Source of the DNA: an uncultured Desulfobacterales bacterium
Lineage (GTDB): Bacteria; Desulfobacterota; Desulfobacteria; Desulfobacterales; UBA11574
DNA length: 5,366 nt
Assembly (NCBI GenBank): GCA_937925895.1
Contig: CALANC010000115.1
Coordinates: 1 to 5,366, forward strand
Direction: 5' to 3'
Part shown: in pieces, positions 1-5,354 of the stretch
How positions within the stretch are numbered: the first letter of the stretch is position 1
Layout: the number at the start of each line of letters is the position of its first letter
Notes under the pieces: model-generated
The model's database searches: none
Seen by the model: only the letters and a program-made list of their open reading frames with translations
Told to the model about the DNA's origin: nothing
Program-made: the position numbers and the translations under genes

Positions 1-122
1 ACTTCGTTAAGAACTTCGATCAAAATGGTCAAGATTATCTCACTTTGAGGTTTTGAAACCAGTTGCAACTCATATTACAAGTCCTCCGCCTAAACCCGCA
101 GGGATCTATTATCTCAATACGA
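1..122. other. Gene-free left edge, downstream of tRNA-Ser
   Basis: I find no supportable gene here. The stretch lies 3' of the minus-strand tRNA and shows no clear Rho-independent terminator for it. A short CCC-TGC-GGG inverted repeat near 100-108 has no following T-run on the minus strand. Bases 49-60 (GGTTT-TG-AAACC) and 61-70 (perfect palindrome AGTTGCAACT) form two adjacent small symmetric elements of unknown meaning. ACTTCG occurs twice at the very edge (1-6 and 13-18). A reading frame beginning at 53 runs antisense through the tRNA and is not a gene. Confidence 0.5.
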
Positions 123-215
123 TGGCGGAGAGGGTGGGATTCGAACCCACGATCCCGTTTTTGACAGGATACCGCTTTTCGAGAGCGGGGCCTTCAGCCA
201 CTCGGCCACCTCTCC
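123..215 (-). tRNA. tRNA-Ser (anticodon CGA)
   Basis: This is a complete class II serine tRNA that decodes UCG codons. On the minus strand the acceptor stem GGAGAGG pairs with CCTCTCC, followed by discriminator G and an encoded CCA (123-125). The D arm has the GCC/GGC stem. The anticodon stem CCGCT/AGCGG encloses the seven-base loop CTCGAAA, so positions 34-36 read CGA. The long variable arm, typical of serine tRNAs, folds as a seven-base-pair stem (ATCCTGT with ACGGGAT, one T-G pair) over a CAAAA loop. The T arm is GTGGG-TTCGAAT-CCCAC. At 93 nt with CCA it has the expected size. No convincing sigma70 promoter is visible upstream (above base 216), where a possible dispersed repeat begins almost at once. 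It may therefore be transcribed from further away. Confidence 0.97.
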
Positions 216-216
216 T

Positions 217-450
217 ATGCGAGGTCTTTGCAAAACGCCCTCTTTCGCCCAATTTCTGTGTCAGGCTCAAATTTTAATCCTCGGAATACTCAATGTATGC
301 CTGTGGTTAAAATTTTCGCCTTCCTTGAACTTGAACGAAATTGAACATTTTTCAAAGCCCTCGATATACCAACGTTACAGATTTAGGTTTCTATTTAACA
401 TTTCATGTGCGAAACGGCTAAAATCATCCGAAGCACATGAGAAATCAATG
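217..450. repeat. Possible dispersed intergenic repeat next to tRNA-Ser
   Basis: No real gene is supported here. A 99-codon plus-strand frame (217-516) has no ribosome binding site, begins directly at the tRNA 5' end, and has a composition unlike a normal protein (runs of Leu, Phe and Cys). The segment from about 220 (GAGGTCTTTGCAAAACGCCC) to roughly 350-450 resembles a non-coding repeat that I recall in many copies in Desulfobacterales genomes, where spurious short proteins are often called from it. That is memory and was not checked, and only one copy lies in this window. The boundaries are estimates. It contains the palindrome TTTGCAAA at 227-234. It could equally be unique spacer. Confidence 0.33.
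401..442. repeat. Inverted repeat / hairpin in spacer
   Basis: TCATGTGC (403-410) and GCACATGA (433-440) are a perfect eight-base inverted repeat with a 22-base centre. As plus-strand RNA the stem extends by U402-G441 and U401-A442. A second small stem CGG (415-417) with CCG (428-430) can form inside the loop. No T-run follows, so it is not a standard terminator. It may be part of the neighbouring repeat or a transcribed leader structure of the gene at 599. No function can be assigned from sequence. Confidence 0.35.
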
Positions 451-598
451 TTTCGTAGGAATATTCAATATAATTTTTCAGTACAAACTGTCAATGATCA
501 TCTTTTTAGGGAGTAACAATTTTACTACTTGAACAACATGTTTCGTTATAGTAACAATTGCCTTTATATTATCACCATCTATGAAGGAATAAAAAATT
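451..598 (+). promoter_or_regulatory. Upstream region of the DUF1015 gene with direct repeats
   Basis: This AT-rich stretch must contain the promoter of the gene at 599 unless transcription comes from upstream. The candidate -10 boxes TATAGT (547-552) and TATATT (565-570) are good, but neither has a convincing -35 at normal spacing: TTGAAC (529-534) is too close to the first, and TTTACT (521-526) lies 20 bases away. The ten-base sequence AGTAACAATT occurs twice (512-521 and 550-559), the second copy overlapping the TATAGT box. ATGTTTCGT also occurs twice (448-456, 538-546). A ribosome binding site AAGGA lies at 584-588, ten bases before the ATG. Confidence 0.35.
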
Positions 599-1930
599 AT
601 GGCAAAGGTCATCCCTTTCAGGGGCATTTTCTATAATCCGTCTAAGGTCAATAGCCTGGTAGATGTAATTGCTCCACCCTTCGATGTGATTTCAAAGGAG
701 GAGCAGGAACATCTCCATTCATGCCATCCGCAAAATATTATCCGGCTGACGCTCGGAAAGGCATTTAAAACCGATACCAATGATAACAACCCATATACAA
801 GGGCTGCGGGATACCTGGGAAAATGGCGTTCAGATAAAATCTTGGTGCGGGATGAAACAGAGGCACTATATTTGACGTCACATGAGTTTCCCTATGAGAA
901 CAAATCGGTTATCCGTTACGGCCTGATTGTACTTGTCGGTCTCGAATCTTTTGAAAAAGGTGTTGTTCTTCCTCATGAAAAAACTTTTTCAAACGTTAGA
1001 TCGAAAAGGCTCGAGCTGATGAAAGCATGCAAGACCAATCTCAGTGCGATTTTCTCTTTGTATCCTGATATAGAGAACCAGATCCACAACAGGTTAAAAG
1101 GCGAAGCTTCAGACAAAACACCTGATTTACACTTTACAGACCAAGAAGGCCACACACACCGTCTGTGGCGCATTTTTGATAAAAATATACACGAAGCAAT
1201 TGCTCAATTCTTTGAGGATAAACCTATTTTTATCGCAGACGGCCATCACCGCTATGAGACCGCCCTCAACTACAGGGATTGGCTGTCGACAAACAATTCT
1301 AATTTCGATGACAGCCATCCTGCCAACTATGTAATGATGTACCTTTGCAGCATGGAAGATCCAGGGCTCATCATTCTTCCTGCACACCGGATGCTTGACG
1401 AGGTTTCTCCCGCTTTAAGAATGTCTTTTATTTCAAGGGCCGCCGAATTTTTCGACGTCATAACATTCCCCTTCAAGGCCGTTGATCGTGATCAGGTTCG
1501 AGATGAATTTCTGTCGGCACTCAAAGCAAATTGGTTGAAAAACTGCATCGGCGTATTTATGAAAGATTGTCCTGAACTTTACCTGCTGGTATTAAAACCG
1601 AGGATCATGGAGCGGATGTTCAGAGATGAACTTCCGGAAACGCTCAGAAATATTGATGTGACGGTGTTGACTCGGTTAATTTTTATGGAGTTACTCGGGT
1701 TCGATCAAGCCCGGCTGGATAATGAAAAATTGATCGCTTATACCAGTGACGCTGGAAAAGCCATTGATGCCGTTGAGGCGGGAAAACATGATATTGCTTT
1801 CATTTTGAACCCAACAAAAATCGAACAGGTGCGCAATATCGCCGAAAGTGGTTTGATCATGCCGAGGAAGGCAACCTATTTTTTCCCCAAGGTGATTACC
1901 GGACAGGTCATGAATCCACTAAGTAGGTGA
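599..1930 (+). CDS. DUF1015 family protein (COG4198-type), function unknown
   Basis: This 443-residue protein has the usual length and full layout of the DUF1015 family (PF06245). It starts with AKVIPFRGIFYNP (residues 2-14), then the family signature APPFDVIS (25-32), HEKTF (126-130), and a segment with TNLSAIFSLYPD (146-157). The strongest signature is ADGHHRYETAL (213-223). No signal peptide or membrane segment is visible, so it should be cytoplasmic. The family has no firmly established reaction. The DGHHR motif also occurs in the ParB/sulfiredoxin-fold free serine kinase SerK of Thermococcus, so a nucleotide- or phosphate-handling role is a reasonable but unproven inference. The ATG at 599 is preceded by AAGGA ten bases upstream and the N-terminus matches the family start. 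It stands alone on its strand and converges with the methyltransferase gene, 22 bases away. Family assignment is firm and function is open. Confidence 0.88.
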   Translation: MAKVIPFRGIFYNPSKVNSLVDVIAPPFDVISKEEQEHLHSCHPQNIIRLTLGKAFKTDTNDNNPYTRAAGYLGKWRSDKILVRDETEALYLTSHEFPYENKSVIRYGLIVLVGLESFEKGVVLPHEKTFSNVRSKRLELMKACKTNLSAIFSLYPDIENQIHNRLKGEASDKTPDLHFTDQEGHTHRLWRIFDKNIHEAIAQFFEDKPIFIADGHHRYETALNYRDWLSTNNSNFDDSHPANYVMMYLCSMEDPGLIILPAHRMLDEVSPALRMSFISRAAEFFDVITFPFKAVDRDQVRDEFLSALKANWLKNCIGVFMKDCPELYLLVLKPRIMERMFRDELPETLRNIDVTVLTRLIFMELLGFDQARLDNEKLIAYTSDAGKAIDAVEAGKHDIAFILNPTKIEQVRNIAESGLIMPRKATYFFPKVITGQVMNPLSR

Positions 1931-1939
1931 GAACCTACT
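1922..1939. terminator. Hairpin between convergent genes (weak terminator candidate)
   Basis: AGTAGGT (1922-1928) and ACCTACT (1933-1939) form a perfect seven-base-pair stem closed by a GAGA loop, which fits the stable GNRA tetraloop class on the plus strand. The left arm and loop include the TGA stop of the DUF1015 gene (1928-1930). The position between two converging genes suggests transcript ending or 3'-end protection for both. There is no proper T-run on either side, so intrinsic termination would be weak. Confidence 0.35.
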
Positions 1940-1952
1940 GGACCTTACTTAT

Positions 1953-2684
1953 TTAAGGATTGAACATAGCTTGGACTTCGTCCGTATATGAACCATCCTG
2001 GTTATAAATAATCAGTGGCGGGCCGATTTTTAGACCGGGGCGGCCTCCTTTCTTTCCCTCAATATAAATGAGTTTCCCCACGGTGTTATGTTTTGAGTGA
2101 ATGATGCGAAGAGACTTCGGCTCTAAACCGGCCAACCGCATTTGGATAACCATATCCGCCGTACGTTCCGCCGTGTAAATGGTTTTAAATTTCCCGGCTG
2201 TTCGTAACATTCTGCACGCAGTCTCAACGACATCCTTTAGCGATATTTTGATTTCATGCCTTGCAATGGCCCGTTGCCGATCCGGGTTTATCCTTCCTGA
2301 TTCTGCCTTCCTGTATGGAGGATTGCTCACAACAACATCCACTGGGCCTGATGTTGTATCCGGTGTTAGCATTTTCATGTCCAGGAAATGGACGGAGATT
2401 CGATCGTCGAGACAATTTTCTTTTACATTTTGTGCGGCAAGATCTGCAAACCGTTCTTGAACTTCGACCCCGTATATCCTTATTTTCGGATGACGATAAG
2501 CCAGGATCAAAGGAATGATGCCACACCCGGTTCCTAAATCAAGAACCGTATCTTCCGGGCTCGGTTCGGCAAGACCGGCCAGAAAGACGGCATCGATAGA
2601 AAAACGATATCCTGCCTGGTCCTGCTTTACCCGAATACTTCCATTAAAAAAAGTATCGACGGTCAGAGCGTTCTTATCATGCAT
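1953..2684 (-). CDS. trmN6: tRNA1(Val) (adenine(37)-N6)-methyltransferase, TrmN6/YfiC family
   Basis: This 243-residue class I SAM-dependent methyltransferase is close in length to E. coli YfiC (about 245), which makes m6A at position 37 of tRNA1(Val). Visible features in order: the family N-terminal region with GYRFSIDAVFLAGL (25-38), SAM-binding motif I VLDLGTGCG (47-55), the acidic residue ending strand 2 in GVEV (72-75), the catalytic NPPY of N6-adenine methylases (121-124), and a C-terminal PPLIIYNQDGSYTDEV segment typical of COG4123. The start ATG has no recognisable Shine-Dalgarno sequence. It lies 21 bases after the stop of the DUF721 gene and in the same frame, so translation probably depends on coupling or reinitiation. 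It is very likely cotranscribed with DUF721 from the promoter at 3029-3056. The family is certain. The exact tRNA substrate in this organism is inferred, since COG4123 includes less-studied members. Confidence 0.9.
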   Translation of the reverse strand: MHDKNALTVDTFFNGSIRVKQDQAGYRFSIDAVFLAGLAEPSPEDTVLDLGTGCGIIPLILAYRHPKIRIYGVEVQERFADLAAQNVKENCLDDRISVHFLDMKMLTPDTTSGPVDVVVSNPPYRKAESGRINPDRQRAIARHEIKISLKDVVETACRMLRTAGKFKTIYTAERTADMVIQMRLAGLEPKSLRIIHSKHNTVGKLIYIEGKKGGRPGLKIGPPLIIYNQDGSYTDEVQAMFNP

Positions 2685-2705
2685 TTTTCTGTGTATCAGC
2701 GCTTT

Positions 2706-3020
2706 TTATACCGGTCCGATTTTGAATTTTATTTCTTCAACCAGTTTCTTCCCCAGCGCATCATTAATCTTTTTGATAATGGTTTTTTTATTAAATTGAA
2801 GGTGATGTATCCAGGTTGAACTTGTTACATTTACCAGGAGGAGTTTCCCCTTGAATGCTTCGGGTCGGGTATTTTTAGAGATGGTCTCCCCGACAGCATT
2901 GTCCCACAAGCTCCAGACCTTCGTCAGTTCTTCATCCGACTCATGGCGATAGGCTTTCAGCACTTTATTCATGACACTTTTGATGTGGACAACATCTTTG
3001 GTTTGTTTCCCTTTATTCAT
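2706..3020 (-). CDS. dciA: DUF721 / DciA-like protein (replicative helicase loader family)
   Basis: This 104-residue protein matches the DUF721 family (PF05258): an N-terminal helical segment, LTKVWSLWDNAVGETISKNTRPEAF pattern residues (32-56), then the hallmark GKLLLVNVTSSTWIHHLQFNKKTIIKKIN (58-86) with the conserved V-x-S-x-x-W-x-x-x-L spacing. DciA proteins help load the DnaB replicative helicase in bacteria lacking DnaC or DnaI. Short single-domain versions of about 100 residues are common. The ATG at 3020 is the first possible start, because an in-frame TAG lies seven codons upstream counting back from it. There is no Shine-Dalgarno sequence. A consensus promoter ends eight bases before the ATG, implying a leaderless or nearly leaderless mRNA. 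It is the first gene of a unit with the tRNA methyltransferase. Family call is good; the helicase-loading role is inferred from the family. Confidence 0.8.
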   Translation of the reverse strand: MNKGKQTKDVVHIKSVMNKVLKAYRHESDEELTKVWSLWDNAVGETISKNTRPEAFKGKLLLVNVTSSTWIHHLQFNKKTIIKKINDALGKKLVEEIKFKIGPV

Positions 3021-3028
3021 AAATGAAA

Positions 3029-3056
3029 ACTATAAAGTTATTGAATTTAATGTCAA
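3029..3056 (-). promoter_or_regulatory. Sigma70-type promoter of the DUF721-trmN6 unit
   Basis: Read on the minus strand, a perfect -35 TTGACA (3051-3056) is followed by a 16-base spacer and a -10 TATAGT (3029-3034, five of six consensus bases). Only eight bases (TTTCATTT) separate the -10 box from the ATG at 3020. Transcription would therefore start at the A four bases before the ATG or at the ATG itself, leaving no room for a ribosome binding site. The sequence upstream of the -35 is A-rich on this strand, which could assist polymerase binding. Confidence 0.75.
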
Positions 3057-3082
3057 GAAAAACCCTTCTCTTTGCTTTTTGC

Positions 3083-3110
3083 TTGACTTGTAAGACCTAT
3101 CTTAGATAAT
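3083..3110 (+). promoter_or_regulatory. Sigma70-type promoter of hflK-hflC
   Basis: TTGACT (3083-3088, five of six) and GATAAT (3105-3110, five of six) are separated by 16 bases. Reading TAATAA (3107-3112) as the -10 gives an 18-base spacer. Transcription would start near 3117, giving a leader of about 70 bases before the hflK ATG. That leader holds a small inverted repeat ATTCC-AAAAA-GGAAT (3125-3139) and a second good -10-like TATACT (3145-3150) without a matching -35. No heat-shock (sigma32) consensus is seen. Confidence 0.6.
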
Positions 3111-3177
3111 AAAGAAGGATAAATATTCCAAAAAGGAATTTGGATATACTGGGGAAAACAGATCAAAACAAAAACAT

Positions 3178-3181
3178 AGGA
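3178..3181 (+). promoter_or_regulatory. Ribosome binding site of hflK
   Basis: AGGA lies eight bases before the ATG at 3190, a normal spacing, and supports that start over later in-frame codons. Confidence 0.6.
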
Positions 3182-3189
3182 CAGAAACT

Positions 3190-4230
3190 ATGAATTGGGA
3201 TTGGGATAAATTAAAACAACGGCAACAGAAAAAAGATGGTGGTGGTGGCGGCATTCCACCACAAATGGATAAATATATTAATAAATTCAAAGAGTTCAAA
3301 CTTCCGGGCATGCCCCTTTTGGTTTTAATTTTTATTATTCTATTCTTCAGCACATCGACGTTTTATACCGTCGCCGTCGATGAAGTCGGCGTTGTTCAGC
3401 GTTTCGGAAAGTATGTCAGAACAAGTCAGCCCGGACTAAACTTCAAATTTCCTTCAGGAATTGAAAAGGTTACGAAGGTTAAGGTGCGAAGGGTGTATAA
3501 GGAAGAGTTCGGATTCATTTCCACTCGCGGCGATACTGGATCACGAACATTAACCGGAAGTGAAGGTTCAACTGTTGCCCTCATGTTGACAGGTGATTTG
3601 AATGTGGCTCTTGTTCCCTGGATTGTCCAGTACCGGATAAAAGACCCTTACAATTTTTTGTTTAAAGTACGGGATGTTAGAAGGCTGCTTGTCGATATGT
3701 CCGAAGCCGCCATGCGACTGGTTGTGGGTGACAGAAGCATCAATGAAGTTATCAGTAAGCGAGAAGAAATTGCCGTTGAAGCCAGGAGCGTCTTACAAGC
3801 CGAGCTGGATAATGCGGACTCCGGTATCCATATCATAACCATAGAAATGAAGAAAACAAACGTCCCCGGACCCGTGCAACCATCATTCAACGAGGTGAAT
3901 CAGGCGACTCAGGAAAAGGAAAAAGTGATCTATCAGGCCAAGGAAGATTATAATAAGGCTATTCCAGAAGCTAAAGGAGAGGCGGAAAGAACCATCAAAG
4001 CAGCCGAGGGATTTGCGCTTGATCGAGTCAACCGGGCCAAGGGTGATGCGGCGCGATTTAAATCAATCTATTCTGAATATGCTCAGGCAAAGGACGTGAC
4101 CAAAAGACGGCTCTATCTTGAAATGCTGAAAGAACTTTTCCCCAAACTCGGAGATAAGTATATTGTTGATGAAGGACAAAAGAACCTTCTTCCCCTCCTC
4201 AATCTTGGAAAGCAAAACGGTGCAAAATAA
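3190..4230 (+). CDS. hflK: HflK, FtsH protease modulator (SPFH/band 7 membrane protein)
   Basis: HflK pairs with HflC in a large inner-membrane assembly that surrounds the FtsH protease and limits its access to membrane substrates. The 346-residue protein has a short cytoplasmic N-terminus with a five-glycine run (17-21), one membrane helix (about 41-62), then the SPFH/band 7 domain starting VDEVGVVQRFGK (63-74) and PGLNFKFP (81-88), with AMRLVVGDRSINEVIS (164-179). A charged alanine- and glutamate-rich helical region (about 222-290) follows, including EAKGEAERTIKAAEG, then the helix-rich C-terminus RLYLEMLKELFPKL. It is shorter than E. coli HflK (about 419) and lacks long tails at both ends, as is common outside gamma-proteobacteria. 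The stop TAA overlaps the hflC start by one base. FtsH, hfq and hflX are not in this window. Confidence 0.95.
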   Translation: MNWDWDKLKQRQQKKDGGGGGIPPQMDKYINKFKEFKLPGMPLLVLIFIILFFSTSTFYTVAVDEVGVVQRFGKYVRTSQPGLNFKFPSGIEKVTKVKVRRVYKEEFGFISTRGDTGSRTLTGSEGSTVALMLTGDLNVALVPWIVQYRIKDPYNFLFKVRDVRRLLVDMSEAAMRLVVGDRSINEVISKREEIAVEARSVLQAELDNADSGIHIITIEMKKTNVPGPVQPSFNEVNQATQEKEKVIYQAKEDYNKAIPEAKGEAERTIKAAEGFALDRVNRAKGDAARFKSIYSEYAQAKDVTKRRLYLEMLKELFPKLGDKYIVDEGQKNLLPLLNLGKQNGAK

Positions 4231-5174
4231 TGAAAACTAAAGGTATTATTATTCTTGTTGCGGTTATCTTCGGCCTTGTCGTATATACTTCCGCATTTGT
4301 GGTGGATGAAACCGAACAGGTTGTCGTGACGCGATTCGGCAAGGTGGCAAGAGAACCGATAACGGAATCAGGGCTCAACTTCAAAGTGCCCTTTATAGAC
4401 AACGCCAACTATTTCCCAAAGAATTTATTGGAATGGGATGGTGACCCCGGTCAGATCCCTACCCTTGACAAAACGTATATCTGGGTCGATACCTTTGCCA
4501 GATGGAAAATTGTTGATCCAATTAAATTTTTTCAGACGGTCAACAATACCGTAAGCGCTCAAGGACGGCTGGACGATATCATCGACCCTGCTGTTCGAAA
4601 TCTAGTGACTGAAAACAGCCTCATAGAAACCGTTCGCAAGACCAACCGCGAGCTGGATACTTTTGAAATCGGTTTAGAGGATGTGGAAAAAAGGCACGCT
4701 GTCAAAATTGAAACAGGTAGGGAAAATATCACCAGACAGATATTAGAGCAAGCCCAGCCCAAATTGGAGAAGTTTGGCATAGAACTTGTCGATGTTAAGA
4801 TCAAACGAATCAATTATGTGGAAGAGGTCAGAAATTCAGTCTATAACAGAATGATTGCAGAGCGGAAACAGATAGCAGAAAAATTCCGATCCGAAGGCCA
4901 AGGCGAGGCCCGAAAGATCCTGGGTGAAAAAGAAAGAGATTTGAAACGAATCACGTCCGAAGCATACCGAACAGCCCAAGAGATAAAAGGTAAGGCCGAG
5001 GCCGAGGCAACCAAATTATACGCTGACGCCTTTGGGGTCGACCCTGAATTTTATTCATTCATAAGGACACTTGAAATATACAACGAAGCCCTTGGAAAAG
5101 ACAGTTCACTGGTCCTTTCAACGGACTCAGAGTTTTTCAAATATCTAAAAGGATATACCAAACCAGTAAAATAA
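4230..5174 (+). CDS. hflC: HflC, FtsH protease modulator (SPFH/band 7 membrane protein)
   Basis: HflC is the partner of HflK in the HflKC complex. At 314 residues it is close to E. coli HflC (about 334). An N-terminal membrane helix (residues 4-23) is followed by FVVDETEQVVVTRFGK (23-38), SGLNFKVPFID (47-57), and the band 7 body. The most diagnostic stretch is RMIAERKQIAEKFRSEGQGEA (197-217), a long charged helix that continues with AEAEATKLYADAFG (266-279) and FYSFIRTLEIYNEAL (284-298). The ATG shares its A with the hflK stop codon (TAATG), so translation is probably coupled; only weak purine-rich sequence precedes it. The bulk of both proteins should lie in the periplasm. The stop codon touches the terminator stem. 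Confidence 0.96.
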   Translation: MKTKGIIILVAVIFGLVVYTSAFVVDETEQVVVTRFGKVAREPITESGLNFKVPFIDNANYFPKNLLEWDGDPGQIPTLDKTYIWVDTFARWKIVDPIKFFQTVNNTVSAQGRLDDIIDPAVRNLVTENSLIETVRKTNRELDTFEIGLEDVEKRHAVKIETGRENITRQILEQAQPKLEKFGIELVDVKIKRINYVEEVRNSVYNRMIAERKQIAEKFRSEGQGEARKILGEKERDLKRITSEAYRTAQEIKGKAEAEATKLYADAFGVDPEFYSFIRTLEIYNEALGKDSSLVLSTDSEFFKYLKGYTKPVK

Positions 5175-5214
5175 AAAAGCACCATTATTTATTTTAACAC
5201 GTTGGCGCTTTTTT
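5173..5214. terminator. Bidirectional Rho-independent terminator between hflC and the bS22-like gene
   Basis: AAAAAAGC (5173-5180) and GCTTTTTT (5207-5214) are inverted, and CCA (5182-5184) with TGG (5203-5205) continue the stem after position 5181/5206. As minus-strand RNA that position is a G-U wobble, giving an unbroken 12-base-pair stem with an 18-base loop and a U-run (UUUUUU-A-UUUU). As plus-strand RNA it is an A-C mismatch. It can serve both converging genes but looks better for the minus strand. Confidence 0.7.
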
Positions 5215-5246
5215 CATGCATTCAAAAAAAGACAGCCGGGATATAA

Positions 5247-5342
5247 TTATTTGCCCTTCCTTCTCTGATGACGCGTACGAGCCAGAAGCTTTCTGTGTTT
5301 ATGCCTTCTCATTTTTTTTCTCTTTTTTACCACACTACCCAA
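5247..5342 (-). CDS. AURKAIP1/COX24-domain small basic ribosomal peptide (bS22-like)
   Basis: This 31-residue peptide starts MGSVVKKRKKMRRHKHRK and continues with LLARTRHQRRKGK. It closely fits the bacterial AURKAIP1/COX24 family, whose mycobacterial member bS22 is a small protein of the 30S subunit near the decoding region. Sixteen of 31 residues are Lys or Arg, three are His, and none is acidic, as expected for an RNA-embedded peptide. The start is TTG at 5342, chosen because the family begins MGSV and because GGAGG (5350-5354) lies seven bases upstream. An in-frame GTG at residue 4 would lose the conserved start. It converges with hflC. Its promoter would lie beyond the right edge. Ribosome association in this organism is inferred from the family. 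Confidence 0.87.
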   Translation of the reverse strand: MGSVVKKRKKMRRHKHRKLLARTRHQRRKGK

Positions 5343-5344
5343 CT

Positions 5345-5354
5345 GATCACCTCC
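5345..5354 (-). promoter_or_regulatory. Ten-base Shine-Dalgarno sequence of the bS22-like gene
   Basis: GGAGGTGATC on the minus strand is fully complementary to the GATCACCTCC at the 3' end of bacterial 16S rRNA. It ends two bases before the TTG start, with the GGAGG core seven bases away. It decides the start of this tiny gene and predicts strong translation despite the weak start codon. Confidence 0.85.

Noticed and set aside
123..215. tRNA 3' end as a phage or island attachment site
   Set aside because: No second copy of the tRNA 3' end and no integrase gene occur in the window.
53..277. Plus-strand frame of 74 codons containing AERVGFEPTIP
   Set aside because: It reads antisense through the tRNA-Ser gene. 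This peptide string is a well-known artefact of translating the reverse complement of a tRNA.
217..516. Plus-strand frame of 99 codons
   Set aside because: It has no ribosome binding site, begins at the tRNA 5' end, shows no domain, and lies in probable repeat sequence.
2179..2526. Several overlapping frames on both strands inside the methyltransferase gene
   Set aside because: They are shadows of the TrmN6-family coding sequence, which carries clear catalytic motifs in its own frame.
3125..3139. ATTCC-AAAAA-GGAAT inverted repeat in the hflK leader
   Set aside because: A five-base-pair AT-rich stem is too weak to claim as an operator or riboswitch.
3102..3353. Minus-strand frame of 83 codons across the hflK start
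   Set aside because: It is antisense to the hflK leader and N-terminus. Its proline and cysteine runs come from the reversed glycine codons of HflK.
5231..5258. Second terminator for the bS22-like gene near the GGG/CCC pair followed by a T7 run on the minus strand
   Set aside because: The T-run is good but the stem before it has only about three pairs. The hairpin at 5173-5214 is far better.
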